A stretch of 30,096 nt of DNA from JBHGBM01 sp041946965 (GCA_041946965.1 JBHGBM010000071.1:1-30096), one strand, 5' to 3'; shown: positions 1 to 9,127, counted from the first letter of the stretch. Translations and numbers: made by a program. The notes: generated from the sequence alone by a model not told the origin.

Positions 1-716
1 ATGGCCTTGATCTTCTCGTTGAGGTAGTACTCTTTCTGGGCGCGCTCCATCTGGCGCTTCACGCGGCCCTGTATGGTCCGGTCCACGTTGAGCTTCTCGA
101 TTTCGATATCGAGCATCTCCGCCACGCGGGTGAGGCGGTCGATGGGATCGAAAATCTCGAGCAGCTCCTGCTTCTCGTCAATGGTGAGCTGGAGGTTGGC
201 CCCCACGGTGTCCGCCAGCTTGCCCGGGTCGTCCACCCGGATGGCGGCGATCATGGTCTCGTAGTTCAGGTTCTGGCTGAGCTTGACGTACTGCTCGAAC
301 AGGGTGGTGACACGGCCGATGAGCGCGTCGAGCTGCGGCCCGGACTCCACCTTGAAGGCGAAGGTCTTGACCACCGCGCGGAAAAAGCCCTCATCGTCGC
401 TGACCGAGACCACGCGGGCGCGCTCCACGCCCTCCACCAGCACCTTGATGTTGCCGTCCGGCAGCTTCAGGCTCTGGACGATATTCACGACCGTGCCGAC
501 ACTGAAGATCTCGTTGGGCTTGGGTTCGTCTACCGAGGCATCGTGCTGGGTGGCGAGGAAAATCTTCTTGTCCCCCAGCATGGCCTCTTCCAGCGCCCGG
601 ACGCTCGATTCGCGGCCGACCACGAACGGGGTCATCATGTGAGGGAAGATGACCACGTCGCGAATGGGCATCATCGGCAAGCGCTTGGTTTCGGATTTTT
701 CCTTGGATGTCAGCAT
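1..716 (-). CDS. lon: Lon protease, N-terminal part (cut by window edge)
   Basis: Translating the minus strand from the ATG at 716 gives an uninterrupted frame to the left edge, 238 codons. The protein opens MLTSKEKSETKRLPMMPIRD and continues with VVIFPHMMTPFVVGRE, the typical beginning of the Lon substrate-binding (LON/PUA-like) domain. It ends in QMERAQKEYYLNEKIKA, the coiled helix just before the AAA+ ATPase. The ATPase and Ser-Lys protease domains therefore lie outside the window. Lon is a cytoplasmic ATP-dependent hexameric protease that removes damaged and regulatory proteins. GGAG lies a few bases before the ATG. The gene follows clpX by 64 bp on the same strand, so it may be co-transcribed with it. 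A TATACT hexamer sits in that spacer, but I saw no matching -35 box. Identity is very likely; only the missing C-terminus cannot be judged. Confidence 0.95.
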   Translation of the reverse strand, partial: MLTSKEKSETKRLPMMPIRDVVIFPHMMTPFVVGRESSVRALEEAMLGDKKIFLATQHDASVDEPKPNEIFSVGTVVNIVQSLKLPDGNIKVLVEGVERARVVSVSDDEGFFRAVVKTFAFKVESGPQLDALIGRVTTLFEQYVKLSQNLNYETMIAAIRVDDPGKLADTVGANLQLTIDEKQELLEIFDPIDRLTRVAEMLDIEIEKLNVDRTIQGRVKRQMERAQKEYYLNEKIKA

Positions 717-780
717 GGTTCTCCGCCTGGGTACTGCCGGTCCCGGGTTCGGGTTCAGGAGTATAGGACGCGCCGGAAGT

Positions 781-2046
<1,266 letters not shown>

Positions 2047-2118
2047 GCATTCTCTCCTGCACCGCCTTCACTCTCGCCGGCTGTGGGTGGAGCAACAGAC
2101 CACACAGGTTTCGTTACC

Positions 2119-2147
2119 ATTATCACCTGAACGCCGGTCCGTGGCAA
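2119..2147 (-). promoter_or_regulatory. Predicted sigma70-type promoter of clpX
   Basis: On the minus strand TTGCCA (2147-2142), a 17-base spacer and GATAAT (2124-2119) each match the consensus at five of six positions. Transcription would start near 2112, giving a leader of about 65 bases before the clpX GTG. It lies in the 117-bp gap after tig. Prediction from sequence only. Confidence 0.55.
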
Positions 2148-2148
2148 T

Positions 2149-2161
2149 GTACCATTGGTAC
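2149..2161. repeat. Short inverted repeat between tig and clpX
   Basis: GTACC-ATT-GGTAC is a perfect 5-bp inverted repeat with a 3-base centre. It lies 2 bp past the tig stop codon and 1 bp upstream of the predicted clpX -35 box. It could be a weak hairpin at the end of the tig transcript or an operator half-site pair. There is no T-run, so it is not a standard terminator. Confidence 0.35.
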
Positions 2162-2163
2162 GG

Positions 2164-3441
2164 CTATGCCTGGGGGATTCCCGCCACCTTGCGTGCATGC
2201 TCGAAGAGGAAGTCCAGCGTTTTTCCGGTCCGAATCTGATGAGCGATGCGCCCGATGGCGCCGTCCTTCTCAAAACGAAGCCGGACGGCGGCAAATGGCT
2301 CCCTTTGCTGCTTGGCGATACGTTCGATTTCCCGGTCCACCTCCTCGCGCGTGGGGTCGATGTGCTCCCTCTCGGCGATGCGGGATAGCAGCAGCGAAGC
2401 CTTGACTTCCCGGGCGGCCTTGTCTTTCTGGCTGCTGAAAACCTTCTCCCAGTCCAGGCGGATCTTGCTCACGTCCACTCCGTTGGCGGCCAGGTCGCGC
2501 AGGTTCTGCTCCATGCGGCTGCGAACCTGCCGCTCGACGAGCGCCTCGGGCACGGGGAACTCGTGCATGTCCACCAGTTTCTCGACAATCTTGTTCTTGG
2601 CCTCCTGCTGGGCTTCGTATTGGCGCTGGGCCTGCAAGGACTTGCGCACGGCCTCGCGGAGTTCGCCGGCGTCGCGGAAGTCTCCCAGATCCTGGGCGAA
2701 TTCGTCGTTGACCTCGGGAAGCTCCTTCCTGCGCAGGCCCTTGACCGCGGCGCGGAAACGCACGGTCTTGCCGGCCAGCCGTTCGTGCCCGTAATCTTCG
2801 GGGTAAACCACATCGAATTCCTTCTGGTCCCCGATGGAGGCGCCGCGAAGATTCTCGGTGAAGCCGGCCATGGTGTCGCGGCCGCCGATCTCGATCATCA
2901 TCTCATCGTTCTTGATGGGCGGGCCTTGGATGCCGGCAATGCTTTCAAGCGCCACCACGGCGAAGTCGCCGTCTTCGAGCGGGCGCGGGTCCAGGTTGAT
3001 GTAATCGGCCTTCTGGTCGCGAAGTTCGTTTATGCGGGTTTCCACGTCCTCCGCGGTCACCTGGGGATCGTCGTAGGGAACCTCAATGTCCTGGTATTCG
3101 CCCAGTTCGATGGACGGGAGCACCTCGAACTCCGCCTTGAACCGCAGGGGCTCGCCCTCGTGCAGATGCACGTCCGAGATGTCCGGGGACCCCACCACGT
3201 TGAGGTTTTCCTCCTCGAAATGCCGGTTCAGATACTTGGGAACCAGGCTTTCGAGGACGCGCTGGCGAATCTCGCCTTCGAACTGCTTGCGGATGATTCC
3301 GGCGGGCACTTTTCCGGGGCGGAAACCGGGGAGTTTGGCTTTCTTCTGCACGTCCACCAGGACGCGTTCGGTCTCCGCCTCGACTTCAGAGGCGGGTACA
3401 GTGATTTCGAGCGAGTGTTTGCAGCCTTCTACCAGTGCCAA
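2164..3441 (-). CDS. tig: Trigger factor (ribosome-associated chaperone and prolyl isomerase)
   Basis: The 425-residue product has the trigger factor layout: N-terminal ribosome-binding domain with GFRPGK at 39-44, a central FKBP-like prolyl isomerase domain (about 150-245, containing EDGDFAVVALES and DYGHERLAGKTVRFRAAVKG), and a long helical C-terminal chaperone domain. It docks at the ribosome exit tunnel and shelters nascent chains. I chose the TTG at 3441: GAGG lies eight bases upstream, and the start MALVEGCKHSLEITVPASE aligns with family N-termini, placing the ribosome signature near its usual position. An in-frame ATG at 3483 adds 14 atypical residues and overlaps a TAGAAT hexamer (3482-3487) that could be a -10 box. 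The frame stays open to 4050, but that part lies antisense to the next gene and is not credible. Confidence 0.93.
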   Translation of the reverse strand: MALVEGCKHSLEITVPASEVEAETERVLVDVQKKAKLPGFRPGKVPAGIIRKQFEGEIRQRVLESLVPKYLNRHFEEENLNVVGSPDISDVHLHEGEPLRFKAEFEVLPSIELGEYQDIEVPYDDPQVTAEDVETRINELRDQKADYINLDPRPLEDGDFAVVALESIAGIQGPPIKNDEMMIEIGGRDTMAGFTENLRGASIGDQKEFDVVYPEDYGHERLAGKTVRFRAAVKGLRRKELPEVNDEFAQDLGDFRDAGELREAVRKSLQAQRQYEAQQEAKNKIVEKLVDMHEFPVPEALVERQVRSRMEQNLRDLAANGVDVSKIRLDWEKVFSSQKDKAAREVKASLLLSRIAEREHIDPTREEVDREIERIAKQQREPFAAVRLRFEKDGAIGRIAHQIRTGKTLDFLFEHARKVAGIPQA

Positions 3442-3525
3442 AGGGGAATACCTCGGGGAAGCGAAAAGAAGCTTAAACCTCATTCTACCAGAAGCGAAGC
3501 AGGCCGGCATGTTACAACAAAATCT

Positions 3526-4614
3526 ATGCTTCGCCGAACTTTCCTCGCCGGCGGAGGGGCCGCCGCGGCTGCGTCCGCGCTTCCGGCCGCCGCTCCCTCG
3601 GGGGGCATCCCGCTGGGCTTCGATTCCTATTCGATCGGCAGGCTGCGGTGGAAAGCCATCGAGCTGCTCGACTACGCGGCCGGCCTGAAACTCGACACCA
3701 TCCAGCTTTCGAGCCTGGGAGACTATGAGAGCCTGGAGCCGGCCCACTTGCAAAAGGTGAAGGATCACGCGGACCGGCTCGGGATCAGGATCGACGCCGG
3801 GACGGGGTGCATCTGCCCGTCTTCGGAAAGCTACGGGAAGAACCAGGGGGACGCCCGCGAATACCTCTTGAAGAGCCTGCGGGTGGCGCGCGCGGTCGGG
3901 TCGAAAAGCATGCGTTGCTTCATGGGAAGCGGCGCGGACCGCCGCGGGAAACTGCCCCTCGAAGTCCACATGGAGAACACCGTGAAGCTGTTCCGCTCCG
4001 TGCGCCCGGAGGCTGTGGACCTGGGAGTCAAGATCGCTCTCGAGAACCACTCAGGCGATATGCAGGCGCGCGAGGTGCGGACGATCATCGAGGAAGCGGG
4101 CCGGGACTTCGTCGGCGCGTGCCTGGACACCGGCAATGCGATCTGGGTTTGCGAGGATCCCATGGTCACGCTCGAGATCCTGGCGCCCTACGTGTTGACC
4201 ACGCATATCCGCGATGCGGCGGTATTCGAGCACCCGCGCGGCGCGGCCGGACAGTGGGTGGCGCTGGGCGACGGCTCGGTGGACTTCAAGCGCTTCATCG
4301 CGCGCTACCGCGAGTTGTGCCCGTCGCTGCCGCCGGTGCAACTGGAGATTATCACGGGACGCAAGCCGCAGGTGCTGCCGTACCTGGAGCCGGACTTCTG
4401 GAAGCTCTATCCGAAAATGCCCGCCTGGGAGTTAGCGCGCTTCGTGGCTCTGGCCAAGAGCGGGCGCCCCTTCCTGGGCGACATGCTCATGGTGGCGGGC
4501 GCCACGCAAACCCCGGCGGTCCTGGAGGCGCTCAAGCAACAGCAGAAGGCCGACCTGGAGCGCAGTCTGGAGTACGCGAAGAAGGCGCTGGGGCTGGGAG
4601 TGCTGGCGGCCTGA
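3526..4614 (+). CDS. Tat-signal TIM-barrel sugar isomerase/epimerase-like protein
   Basis: The 362-residue protein begins MLRRTFLAGGGAAAAA, a twin-arginine-like signal followed by an alanine-rich stretch, so export across the inner membrane is likely. The rest is an AP-endonuclease-2/xylose-isomerase-like TIM barrel. The candidate metal ligands of this family are present: Glu in KIALENHSGD, Asp in ACLDTGNAI, His in LTTHIRDA and Glu in VQLEIITG. Family members isomerise or epimerise sugars or keto-sugars, and some act on 3-keto sugars; the substrate here cannot be read. The gene diverges from tig and is followed 80 bp later by the deoC-like gene on the same strand. No clear Shine-Dalgarno sequence precedes the ATG. 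The frame is open further upstream, but that part lies inside tig. Confidence 0.85.
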   Translation: MLRRTFLAGGGAAAAASALPAAAPSGGIPLGFDSYSIGRLRWKAIELLDYAAGLKLDTIQLSSLGDYESLEPAHLQKVKDHADRLGIRIDAGTGCICPSSESYGKNQGDAREYLLKSLRVARAVGSKSMRCFMGSGADRRGKLPLEVHMENTVKLFRSVRPEAVDLGVKIALENHSGDMQAREVRTIIEEAGRDFVGACLDTGNAIWVCEDPMVTLEILAPYVLTTHIRDAAVFEHPRGAAGQWVALGDGSVDFKRFIARYRELCPSLPPVQLEIITGRKPQVLPYLEPDFWKLYPKMPAWELARFVALAKSGRPFLGDMLMVAGATQTPAVLEALKQQQKADLERSLEYAKKALGLGVLAA

Positions 4615-4694
4615 AACGAGTCTATTCGTGTCCATCCGCGGCCAGAACTGAATCGAGGGGCCGAGCCGAACCGCCCTGGCGTATCATCTGAGGT

Positions 4695-5396
4695 ATGCAC
4701 GAAGTCACATCCGAGGAGATTGCCCGCCTCGTGCCCGTGATCGACTACGCGGAAGCGCTCACCATCACGGCCGGCGAAGCGGAGGTTCGCGCCGCCTGTC
4801 TGGCCGCCAGGACGCACCGTTTTCGCGCCGTCGTCGCCTTTCCGCAGTATCTGGGCATCCTGGTGGACGAGTTGCGCGATTCCGGGGTGCGGGCCCAGAT
4901 CCCCGTCGGGTTCCCGTGCGGCGGCACGACCACCCGCGTTAAGTGCCTGGAGGCGGAGGAAGGACTCCGGCGCGGCGCCACCGACCTCGACATGGTCATG
5001 AACATCGGCGCCTTCAAGGCCGGCGGCTACGCGCGCGTGGCGCAGGACATCTGCGAGGTGCTCGGCGTGGCGCGGCCTTTCAAGGTCCCGTTCAAGGTCA
5101 TCATCGAGACCGGCGTTCTCACCGAGGCCGAGAAGATCACCGCGGCGAAACTGGTTCGCGACAGCGGAGCCGATTTCATCAAGACCTGCACCGGTTTCGG
5201 ACCGGGCCGCGCGACCATGCACGACGTGGCCTTGATCCGGGAGACGGTAGGGCCGTCCATGGGCATCAAGGCCTCTGGCGGCGTGGCTTCGATCGAGGAC
5301 GGCGTCGCCCTCATGCGCGCGGGAGCCACCGTGGTGGCCATGCGCCGGTTTCTGGTTGACCAACTGGAAGGGCTCGGCTGGCAGGCGGCCGGTTGA
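4695..5396 (+). CDS. deoC: Deoxyribose-phosphate aldolase-like class I aldolase
   Basis: This 233-residue protein has the DeoC active site. The Schiff-base lysine is K163 in FIKTCTGFGPGRAT, the second lysine is K192 in GIKASGGV, and the aspartate is D99 in DLDMVMNIGAFK. The phosphate-side motif GFPCGGTTTRVK is also present. DeoC cleaves 2-deoxyribose 5-phosphate to glyceraldehyde 3-phosphate and acetaldehyde in the cytoplasm. The segment usually reading VCVNP is VVAFPQ here, so a related substrate is possible. No other deo genes (deoA, deoB, nucleoside uptake) are nearby; the neighbours are sugar isomerases and oxidoreductases. GAGG sits only one base before the ATG, which is closer than normal, while a TATCAT hexamer ends eight bases upstream, so the leader may be very short. 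Confidence 0.88.
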   Translation: MHEVTSEEIARLVPVIDYAEALTITAGEAEVRAACLAARTHRFRAVVAFPQYLGILVDELRDSGVRAQIPVGFPCGGTTTRVKCLEAEEGLRRGATDLDMVMNIGAFKAGGYARVAQDICEVLGVARPFKVPFKVIIETGVLTEAEKITAAKLVRDSGADFIKTCTGFGPGRATMHDVALIRETVGPSMGIKASGGVASIEDGVALMRAGATVVAMRRFLVDQLEGLGWQAAG

Positions 5397-5508
5397 CCCT
5401 GAAACGTGACGAGCTTGTGCTTGGCAGACCGGTTTGCCTGGCCGGAGCCGGCGTGCTCCTCAGAGCGCTCACCGTGCTGAGCTGCCTGTACAACTGGAAA
5501 TTTCCCCG

Positions 5509-6615
5509 CTACACCTCCACGCCCATGTCGCTCCAGTTGACCACCTTCTGTTTGGTCATGGCCTCGTGACCGAGGATGGAGGTAAGAGCGGCGGTAGCGC
5601 CGATGGTGATGTCCGCAGGGGGCTTGGCGCCGTTGATTACCGAATCGAAAAAGCCCACGATGTGCGCGTGCTGGTTCTCGGGCCTGGCTTCGGATAGCGG
5701 CGCCGGGCTGCCCTCGCGGCCCGAAGGGTACATCATCGGCTTGGACAGCAGATCGATGGCGCCCTTGCTGCCGTACACGTAGACGTACTGGCCGCCGCCC
5801 GGCAATCCCCGCGGATGGAACACGTTCTGGGTGAACGACATCTTGATCCCGCCCGGGTAATCGTAGGTGATGCTGCCGCAATCGAAGATGGTGCGGCCGG
5901 GAGGATCGTTCTTATAGAGCACGATCCCGCCGAAGCCGCACGCCCGCGTCGGGTGCGCGCCGATGGCCCAGTTGCAGAGGTCCAGGTTATGGACGGACTG
6001 CTCGATGAGGTACCCGCCGCCCTTGTTCACGTCGAAAAACCAGTCGCCCGACGTTCCTTCGTGGTTCAGGTCGCTGTTGGCATGGCGCTGCGCCTTCACC
6101 ATGATCACCTCGCCGATGATGCCTTCCCGGATCTTGGCCACGGCCTGCTGGAGCGCCGGTATGGAGCGCAACTGCTGGCCGGGCACGAAGACCTTATTCG
6201 ACCGTTTGGCCGCCTGCACCAGTGCACGCACCTGGGCGGGCGTGATCCCGATGGGTTTCTCGCAGTAGACGTTCTTGCCTGCCTGTAGCGCGGCCACGGC
6301 CATCTCGGAATGCAAATAGGGCGGGGTGGCGATGAAGACCGCGTCAATGTCCTTGCGCTCGATCACCTTGCGCCACTCGGAGTAAGTGTTCGGATTGTCC
6401 CTGGCCGCGGCGGTAGCGGCCTTGTCCAGGCGGTCGGGCTTGATGTCGCACAGCGCCAGAACCTTGGCGTTCTCCTGCTCGAGAACCCCTCGCAGCAGAT
6501 ACGAGCCCCGGCCGCCGACGCCGATAATGCCGGTGCCCACGCGCTTGGAAGGCTGCGCCGGGGCCGCCATGGCAGCCGCCGAGCCCAGCAGAAAGTACCT
6601 TCGGTTCGTCGTCAT
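5509..6615 (-). CDS. Gfo/Idh/MocA family oxidoreductase with Tat signal (copy 1)
   Basis: The 368-residue protein starts MTTNRRYFLLGSAAAMAAPA, a twin-arginine signal. The NAD(P)-binding Rossmann motif GIIGVGGRG follows at once, then the family lysine in YCEKPIGIT and the substrate-side segment EQSVHNLDLCNW with the usual His and Asp. Such enzymes oxidise or reduce a sugar hydroxyl; secreted ones would act in the periplasm with tightly held cofactor. It is the last gene of a three-gene operon (DUF1080 - TIM barrel - this gene): only eight bases separate it from the isomerase stop, and AAGGAG overlaps that spacer. This neighbourhood suggests oxidation of glycosides at C3, which is inference; the regiochemistry and substrate are not visible. 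The 112 bp to the convergent deoC-like gene hold nothing clear. Confidence 0.92.
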   Translation of the reverse strand: MTTNRRYFLLGSAAAMAAPAQPSKRVGTGIIGVGGRGSYLLRGVLEQENAKVLALCDIKPDRLDKAATAAARDNPNTYSEWRKVIERKDIDAVFIATPPYLHSEMAVAALQAGKNVYCEKPIGITPAQVRALVQAAKRSNKVFVPGQQLRSIPALQQAVAKIREGIIGEVIMVKAQRHANSDLNHEGTSGDWFFDVNKGGGYLIEQSVHNLDLCNWAIGAHPTRACGFGGIVLYKNDPPGRTIFDCGSITYDYPGGIKMSFTQNVFHPRGLPGGGQYVYVYGSKGAIDLLSKPMMYPSGREGSPAPLSEARPENQHAHIVGFFDSVINGAKPPADITIGATAALTSILGHEAMTKQKVVNWSDMGVEV

Positions 6616-6623
6616 AATGCTCC

Positions 6624-7508
6624 TTATAACTCCGCGGCCAGTCCCCGCACCACCGCGTCTACGTACTGGCGGGCGCGGCGCGCCAGGGCGTCCACCGCCT
6701 CGGCGGTTTCGGGCCTGGGGACCAGCGGTTCAAATATGTTCTCACATGCCAGCGGGATCGTCAGCCCCGTGCGCATCACCGGCTGCAAAAGCTTGTAGTG
6801 GTCGATCTCGCCGAAGCCCGGGCCGCAGTCCTGGTCCTTGGGCCAGTTGCGGTGGTCCTTGATGGCGAAGGCGCGGATCTCGCTCCAGCACGTGCGGATA
6901 TCGGCGATGGGGTCCTGGTTCTCGTAGTCCAGCACGTTGCCGGCGTCGTAGCAGATGCGGACGGCCGGCTCGCCCACTTCCTTCACGATGCGCAGGCACG
7001 CCTGCCCCGTCGCGGAGTTGCCGCCGTGCTGCTTGATGACAACCGTCACGCCCGCGGCCTGCGCCCGCGGCGCCATGCCTTTCAGGTTGCGGATGAAGAG
7101 TTCGTACTGCCCCGGTTCGGTCTTGCCGAAGGTGAGCAGGAAAGGAATTTTCGCGGCCGCGGCCTGATCGATGCGGCGCAGGTGGGCGTCAAGCGCGTTG
7201 GCCGCTTCCAGGTGCACGGTGGAAAACATCATCACGGGCTCGAGCCCCATGCCGCGGCAGCGGGCGGCGAGATTGGCGGCGTCGCCGGCCGGAGCGTCCA
7301 CCGCCAGCGCGGGCCGCACGGCGCCGGATGCCTCGCGGTGGTTTACTCCCCAGGCCACGAAATCGTACCCGGCGTTGCGGATTCCAGACAGCGCGCGTTC
7401 GAGCGGAAACGCCGAATACGGCAGAGTCATGCAGGCGATCTGGAACCGCGTCGGGGATGCGGGAGCGCGGGCGGCCATGGCCGCCGCCAGGAATTCGCGC
7501 CGGTTCAT
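6624..7508 (-). CDS. Tat-signal TIM-barrel sugar isomerase/epimerase-like protein (second copy)
   Basis: About 294 residues, beginning MNRREFLAAAMAARAP, a twin-arginine signal, followed by a xylose-isomerase-like TIM barrel. Recognisable strands include VMMFSTVHLEA, TVVIKQHGGN, RICYDAGNVLDY, RAFAIKDHR and GEIDHYKLL. The position that carries a metal-binding glutamate (LENH) in many relatives reads IKQHGG, so metal binding may differ. The ATG at 7508 shares its A with the TGA of the upstream DUF1080 gene, which implies translational coupling; a GTG three bases earlier (7511) would add one residue and is an equally possible start. GGAG lies eight bases before the ATG. Its likely job is an isomerisation, hydration or elimination step on the product of the neighbouring enzymes, but no reaction can be assigned from sequence alone. 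Confidence 0.87.
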   Translation of the reverse strand: MNRREFLAAAMAARAPASPTRFQIACMTLPYSAFPLERALSGIRNAGYDFVAWGVNHREASGAVRPALAVDAPAGDAANLAARCRGMGLEPVMMFSTVHLEAANALDAHLRRIDQAAAAKIPFLLTFGKTEPGQYELFIRNLKGMAPRAQAAGVTVVIKQHGGNSATGQACLRIVKEVGEPAVRICYDAGNVLDYENQDPIADIRTCWSEIRAFAIKDHRNWPKDQDCGPGFGEIDHYKLLQPVMRTGLTIPLACENIFEPLVPRPETAEAVDALARRARQYVDAVVRGLAAEL

Positions 7509-8113
7509 CACTTCAGCTCCTTGATGGCGATGTTCCGATAGTATACGGGCCAGCCTTCCGATTGCAGGCAGATATGGCCCTCGGAAGGCGAGGCATCCGT
7601 GCCCTCGTTGACCAGCACGCCGTTGAGCACAACTTTGATATTGCCGTCGACCGACGTGATCTCGTACTTATCCCAGGAGCCGAACGGCGGCCGGTCCTTG
7701 ACGAAGGGGCCGCGCTTGGCGCCGGTGATTTTGCCGCCGCGCACGCCGAACAGACTGCCGGCTTCGCCGAAGTAGCCCTGCACTTCGAAGGACCGCGGCC
7801 AGCCGTTCACGATCTCGTGCGCGTGGATGAAAAAGCCGGCGTTGGGCCATTCCTGGTTGCCTTTCGGCTCCCATCCAAGCTGGAAGCGCCACTCCGCGCG
7901 CAGCACGTAGTTGCGGTAGGCCTTTTTGCTGCGCAGGATTCCGTTGGGCTGCCCGGTGCAGGCGATGACGCCGTCGCGCAGGGTCCAGGCCTCAGCGGGC
8001 GCCTTGCCCTCGACCACCCAGTGTTCGGAGATCGCGCGCCGCGGCATGAGGGAAACAAAGCCGTCGCCCGCCCCGAGAAGCGGGCCACACAGAACCAAGA
8101 GACAAAGCCGCAT
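7508..8113 (-). CDS. DUF1080 / 3-keto-disaccharide hydrolase-domain protein, secreted
   Basis: The 201-residue product begins MRLCLLVLCGPLLGAGDG, a short signal peptide, and is otherwise one DUF1080 (PF06439) beta-sandwich domain. Hallmarks are WVVEGKAPAEAWTLRDGVIA near the start, YVLRAEWRF, the central NAGFFIHAHE and FEVQGYFGEAGSLFG, and the closing EGHICLQSEGWPVYYRNI. The family is named for 3-keto-disaccharide hydrolase activity and often sits with Gfo/Idh/MocA dehydrogenases and TIM-barrel isomerases, as here. It would cleave the glycosidic bond of an oxidised sugar in the periplasm. The start is uncertain: no Shine-Dalgarno precedes the ATG at 8113, and the frame is open upstream to 8269, but that region lies over the start of the divergent beta-helix gene. 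It heads the 8113-5509 operon. Confidence 0.88.
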   Translation of the reverse strand: MRLCLLVLCGPLLGAGDGFVSLMPRRAISEHWVVEGKAPAEAWTLRDGVIACTGQPNGILRSKKAYRNYVLRAEWRFQLGWEPKGNQEWPNAGFFIHAHEIVNGWPRSFEVQGYFGEAGSLFGVRGGKITGAKRGPFVKDRPPFGSWDKYEITSVDGNIKVVLNGVLVNEGTDASPSEGHICLQSEGWPVYYRNIAIKELK

Positions 8114-8135
8114 AAAGGAAATGATAGGATAACGC

Positions 8136-9110
8136 TTGACTATGCGGAGCATCACGTTGTTTGCACTGCTGGCCTGCGCCCTCTGCGCGCCGGCCCAGGA
8201 GTATGCCGGGCTGAGCGGTCCGGCCGGGGCGGGCGAAGGAGCGAAGCGCGTGAAGACGCTGCGCATCACCGAGCCGGGCGTCTATGAGAACATCCTGGTG
8301 GACGGCGAATGGGCCGAGCAGGACCTGGTACGGATCCTGGCGGACAACGTGGTGCTGCGCAACTGTACGGTACGCTACGGGCAGCGCGACGGGATCGAGG
8401 TGTACGCCCGCAACGTGCGCATCGAGAACTGCCACATCCACCATCTGCTGAACCAGACCTTCACCGAGCAGAAGGACTCGCACGGGATCACCGGCCGGCC
8501 CCTCGATCTCATCGTGCGCAACACGGAGATCTCGCACGTGTCGGGCGATGCCCTCCAGTTCGACCCCGGCCGCAAGAACGAGCCGTACCCGTGGGACAGG
8601 GTCCTGGTGGAGAACTGCTTCCTGTGGACCGGGCCTCTGGACGCCGATTACGCCGGTTTTCACCAGGGCGAGCGCCCCGGCGAGAACGCCTTCGACAGCA
8701 AGGTGCATCCGGAGGCGCCGCGGGCCACCATCACCATCCGCAACACGCTCATGAAGGGCTGGGGCCACGGGCAGATCGGCAACGGCGCCGCGCTCAACCT
8801 GAAGGAGCAGATCCAGGCCATCGTCGAGAACTGCGTGCTGGTCGAGAACGACATCGCCTTCCGCTGCCGCGGAACCCTCGGCAGCGCCTGGGTCACGGCG
8901 CGCAACAACACCGTGTACCAGACCTCCCGCGTGTTCCGCCTGGAGCACAATGTGAATAACGTGAAGATTTACGGCCTGGCGCTCGGCGAAGGCATCGGGC
9001 AGGTGTTCGACAACCAGCCGGGGCCGGGCGAAGGATTCGAGGACGAGGGACGCCGGGAAGCGCCGGAGCTGGCCGCCTGGCCGTACACGCGGCTGGCGGT
9101 GGGGCGGTAA
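8136..9110 (+). CDS. Secreted right-handed parallel beta-helix protein
   Basis: The 324-residue protein opens MTMRSITLFALLACALCAPAQ, a signal peptide, then shows repeated short strands ending in Asn/Cys turns typical of a pectin-lyase-like beta-helix: NVVLRNCTVRY, NVRIENCHIHHL, DLIVRNTEISHVSGDALQF, RVLVENCFLW, TITIRNTLMKG, QAIVENCVLVEN and WVTARNNTVYQ. The fold fits polysaccharide lyases and some glycoside hydrolases; I see no motif that fixes catalysis. A TTG at 8136 has AGGA six bases upstream and is the annotated start; the ATG at 8142 would shorten the protein by two residues. It diverges from the DUF1080 operon with only 22 bp between start codons, so each promoter must lie within the other gene. 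Its 3' end converges with the jelly-roll-like gene. Confidence 0.85.
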   Translation: MTMRSITLFALLACALCAPAQEYAGLSGPAGAGEGAKRVKTLRITEPGVYENILVDGEWAEQDLVRILADNVVLRNCTVRYGQRDGIEVYARNVRIENCHIHHLLNQTFTEQKDSHGITGRPLDLIVRNTEISHVSGDALQFDPGRKNEPYPWDRVLVENCFLWTGPLDADYAGFHQGERPGENAFDSKVHPEAPRATITIRNTLMKGWGHGQIGNGAALNLKEQIQAIVENCVLVENDIAFRCRGTLGSAWVTARNNTVYQTSRVFRLEHNVNNVKIYGLALGEGIGQVFDNQPGPGEGFEDEGRREAPELAAWPYTRLAVGR

Positions 9111-9127
9111 ACCGGCAACTGGCGAGG

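Noticed and set aside
3484..4050. Upstream extension of the trigger factor frame
   Set aside because: It would lie antisense to the TIM-barrel gene, has no family similarity, and a good TTG start with GAGG exists at 3441.
5423..5438. GGCAGA-CCGG-TTTGCC hairpin between two convergent genes
   Set aside because: The stem is short with one G-T pair and no T-run follows, so a terminator call is not justified.
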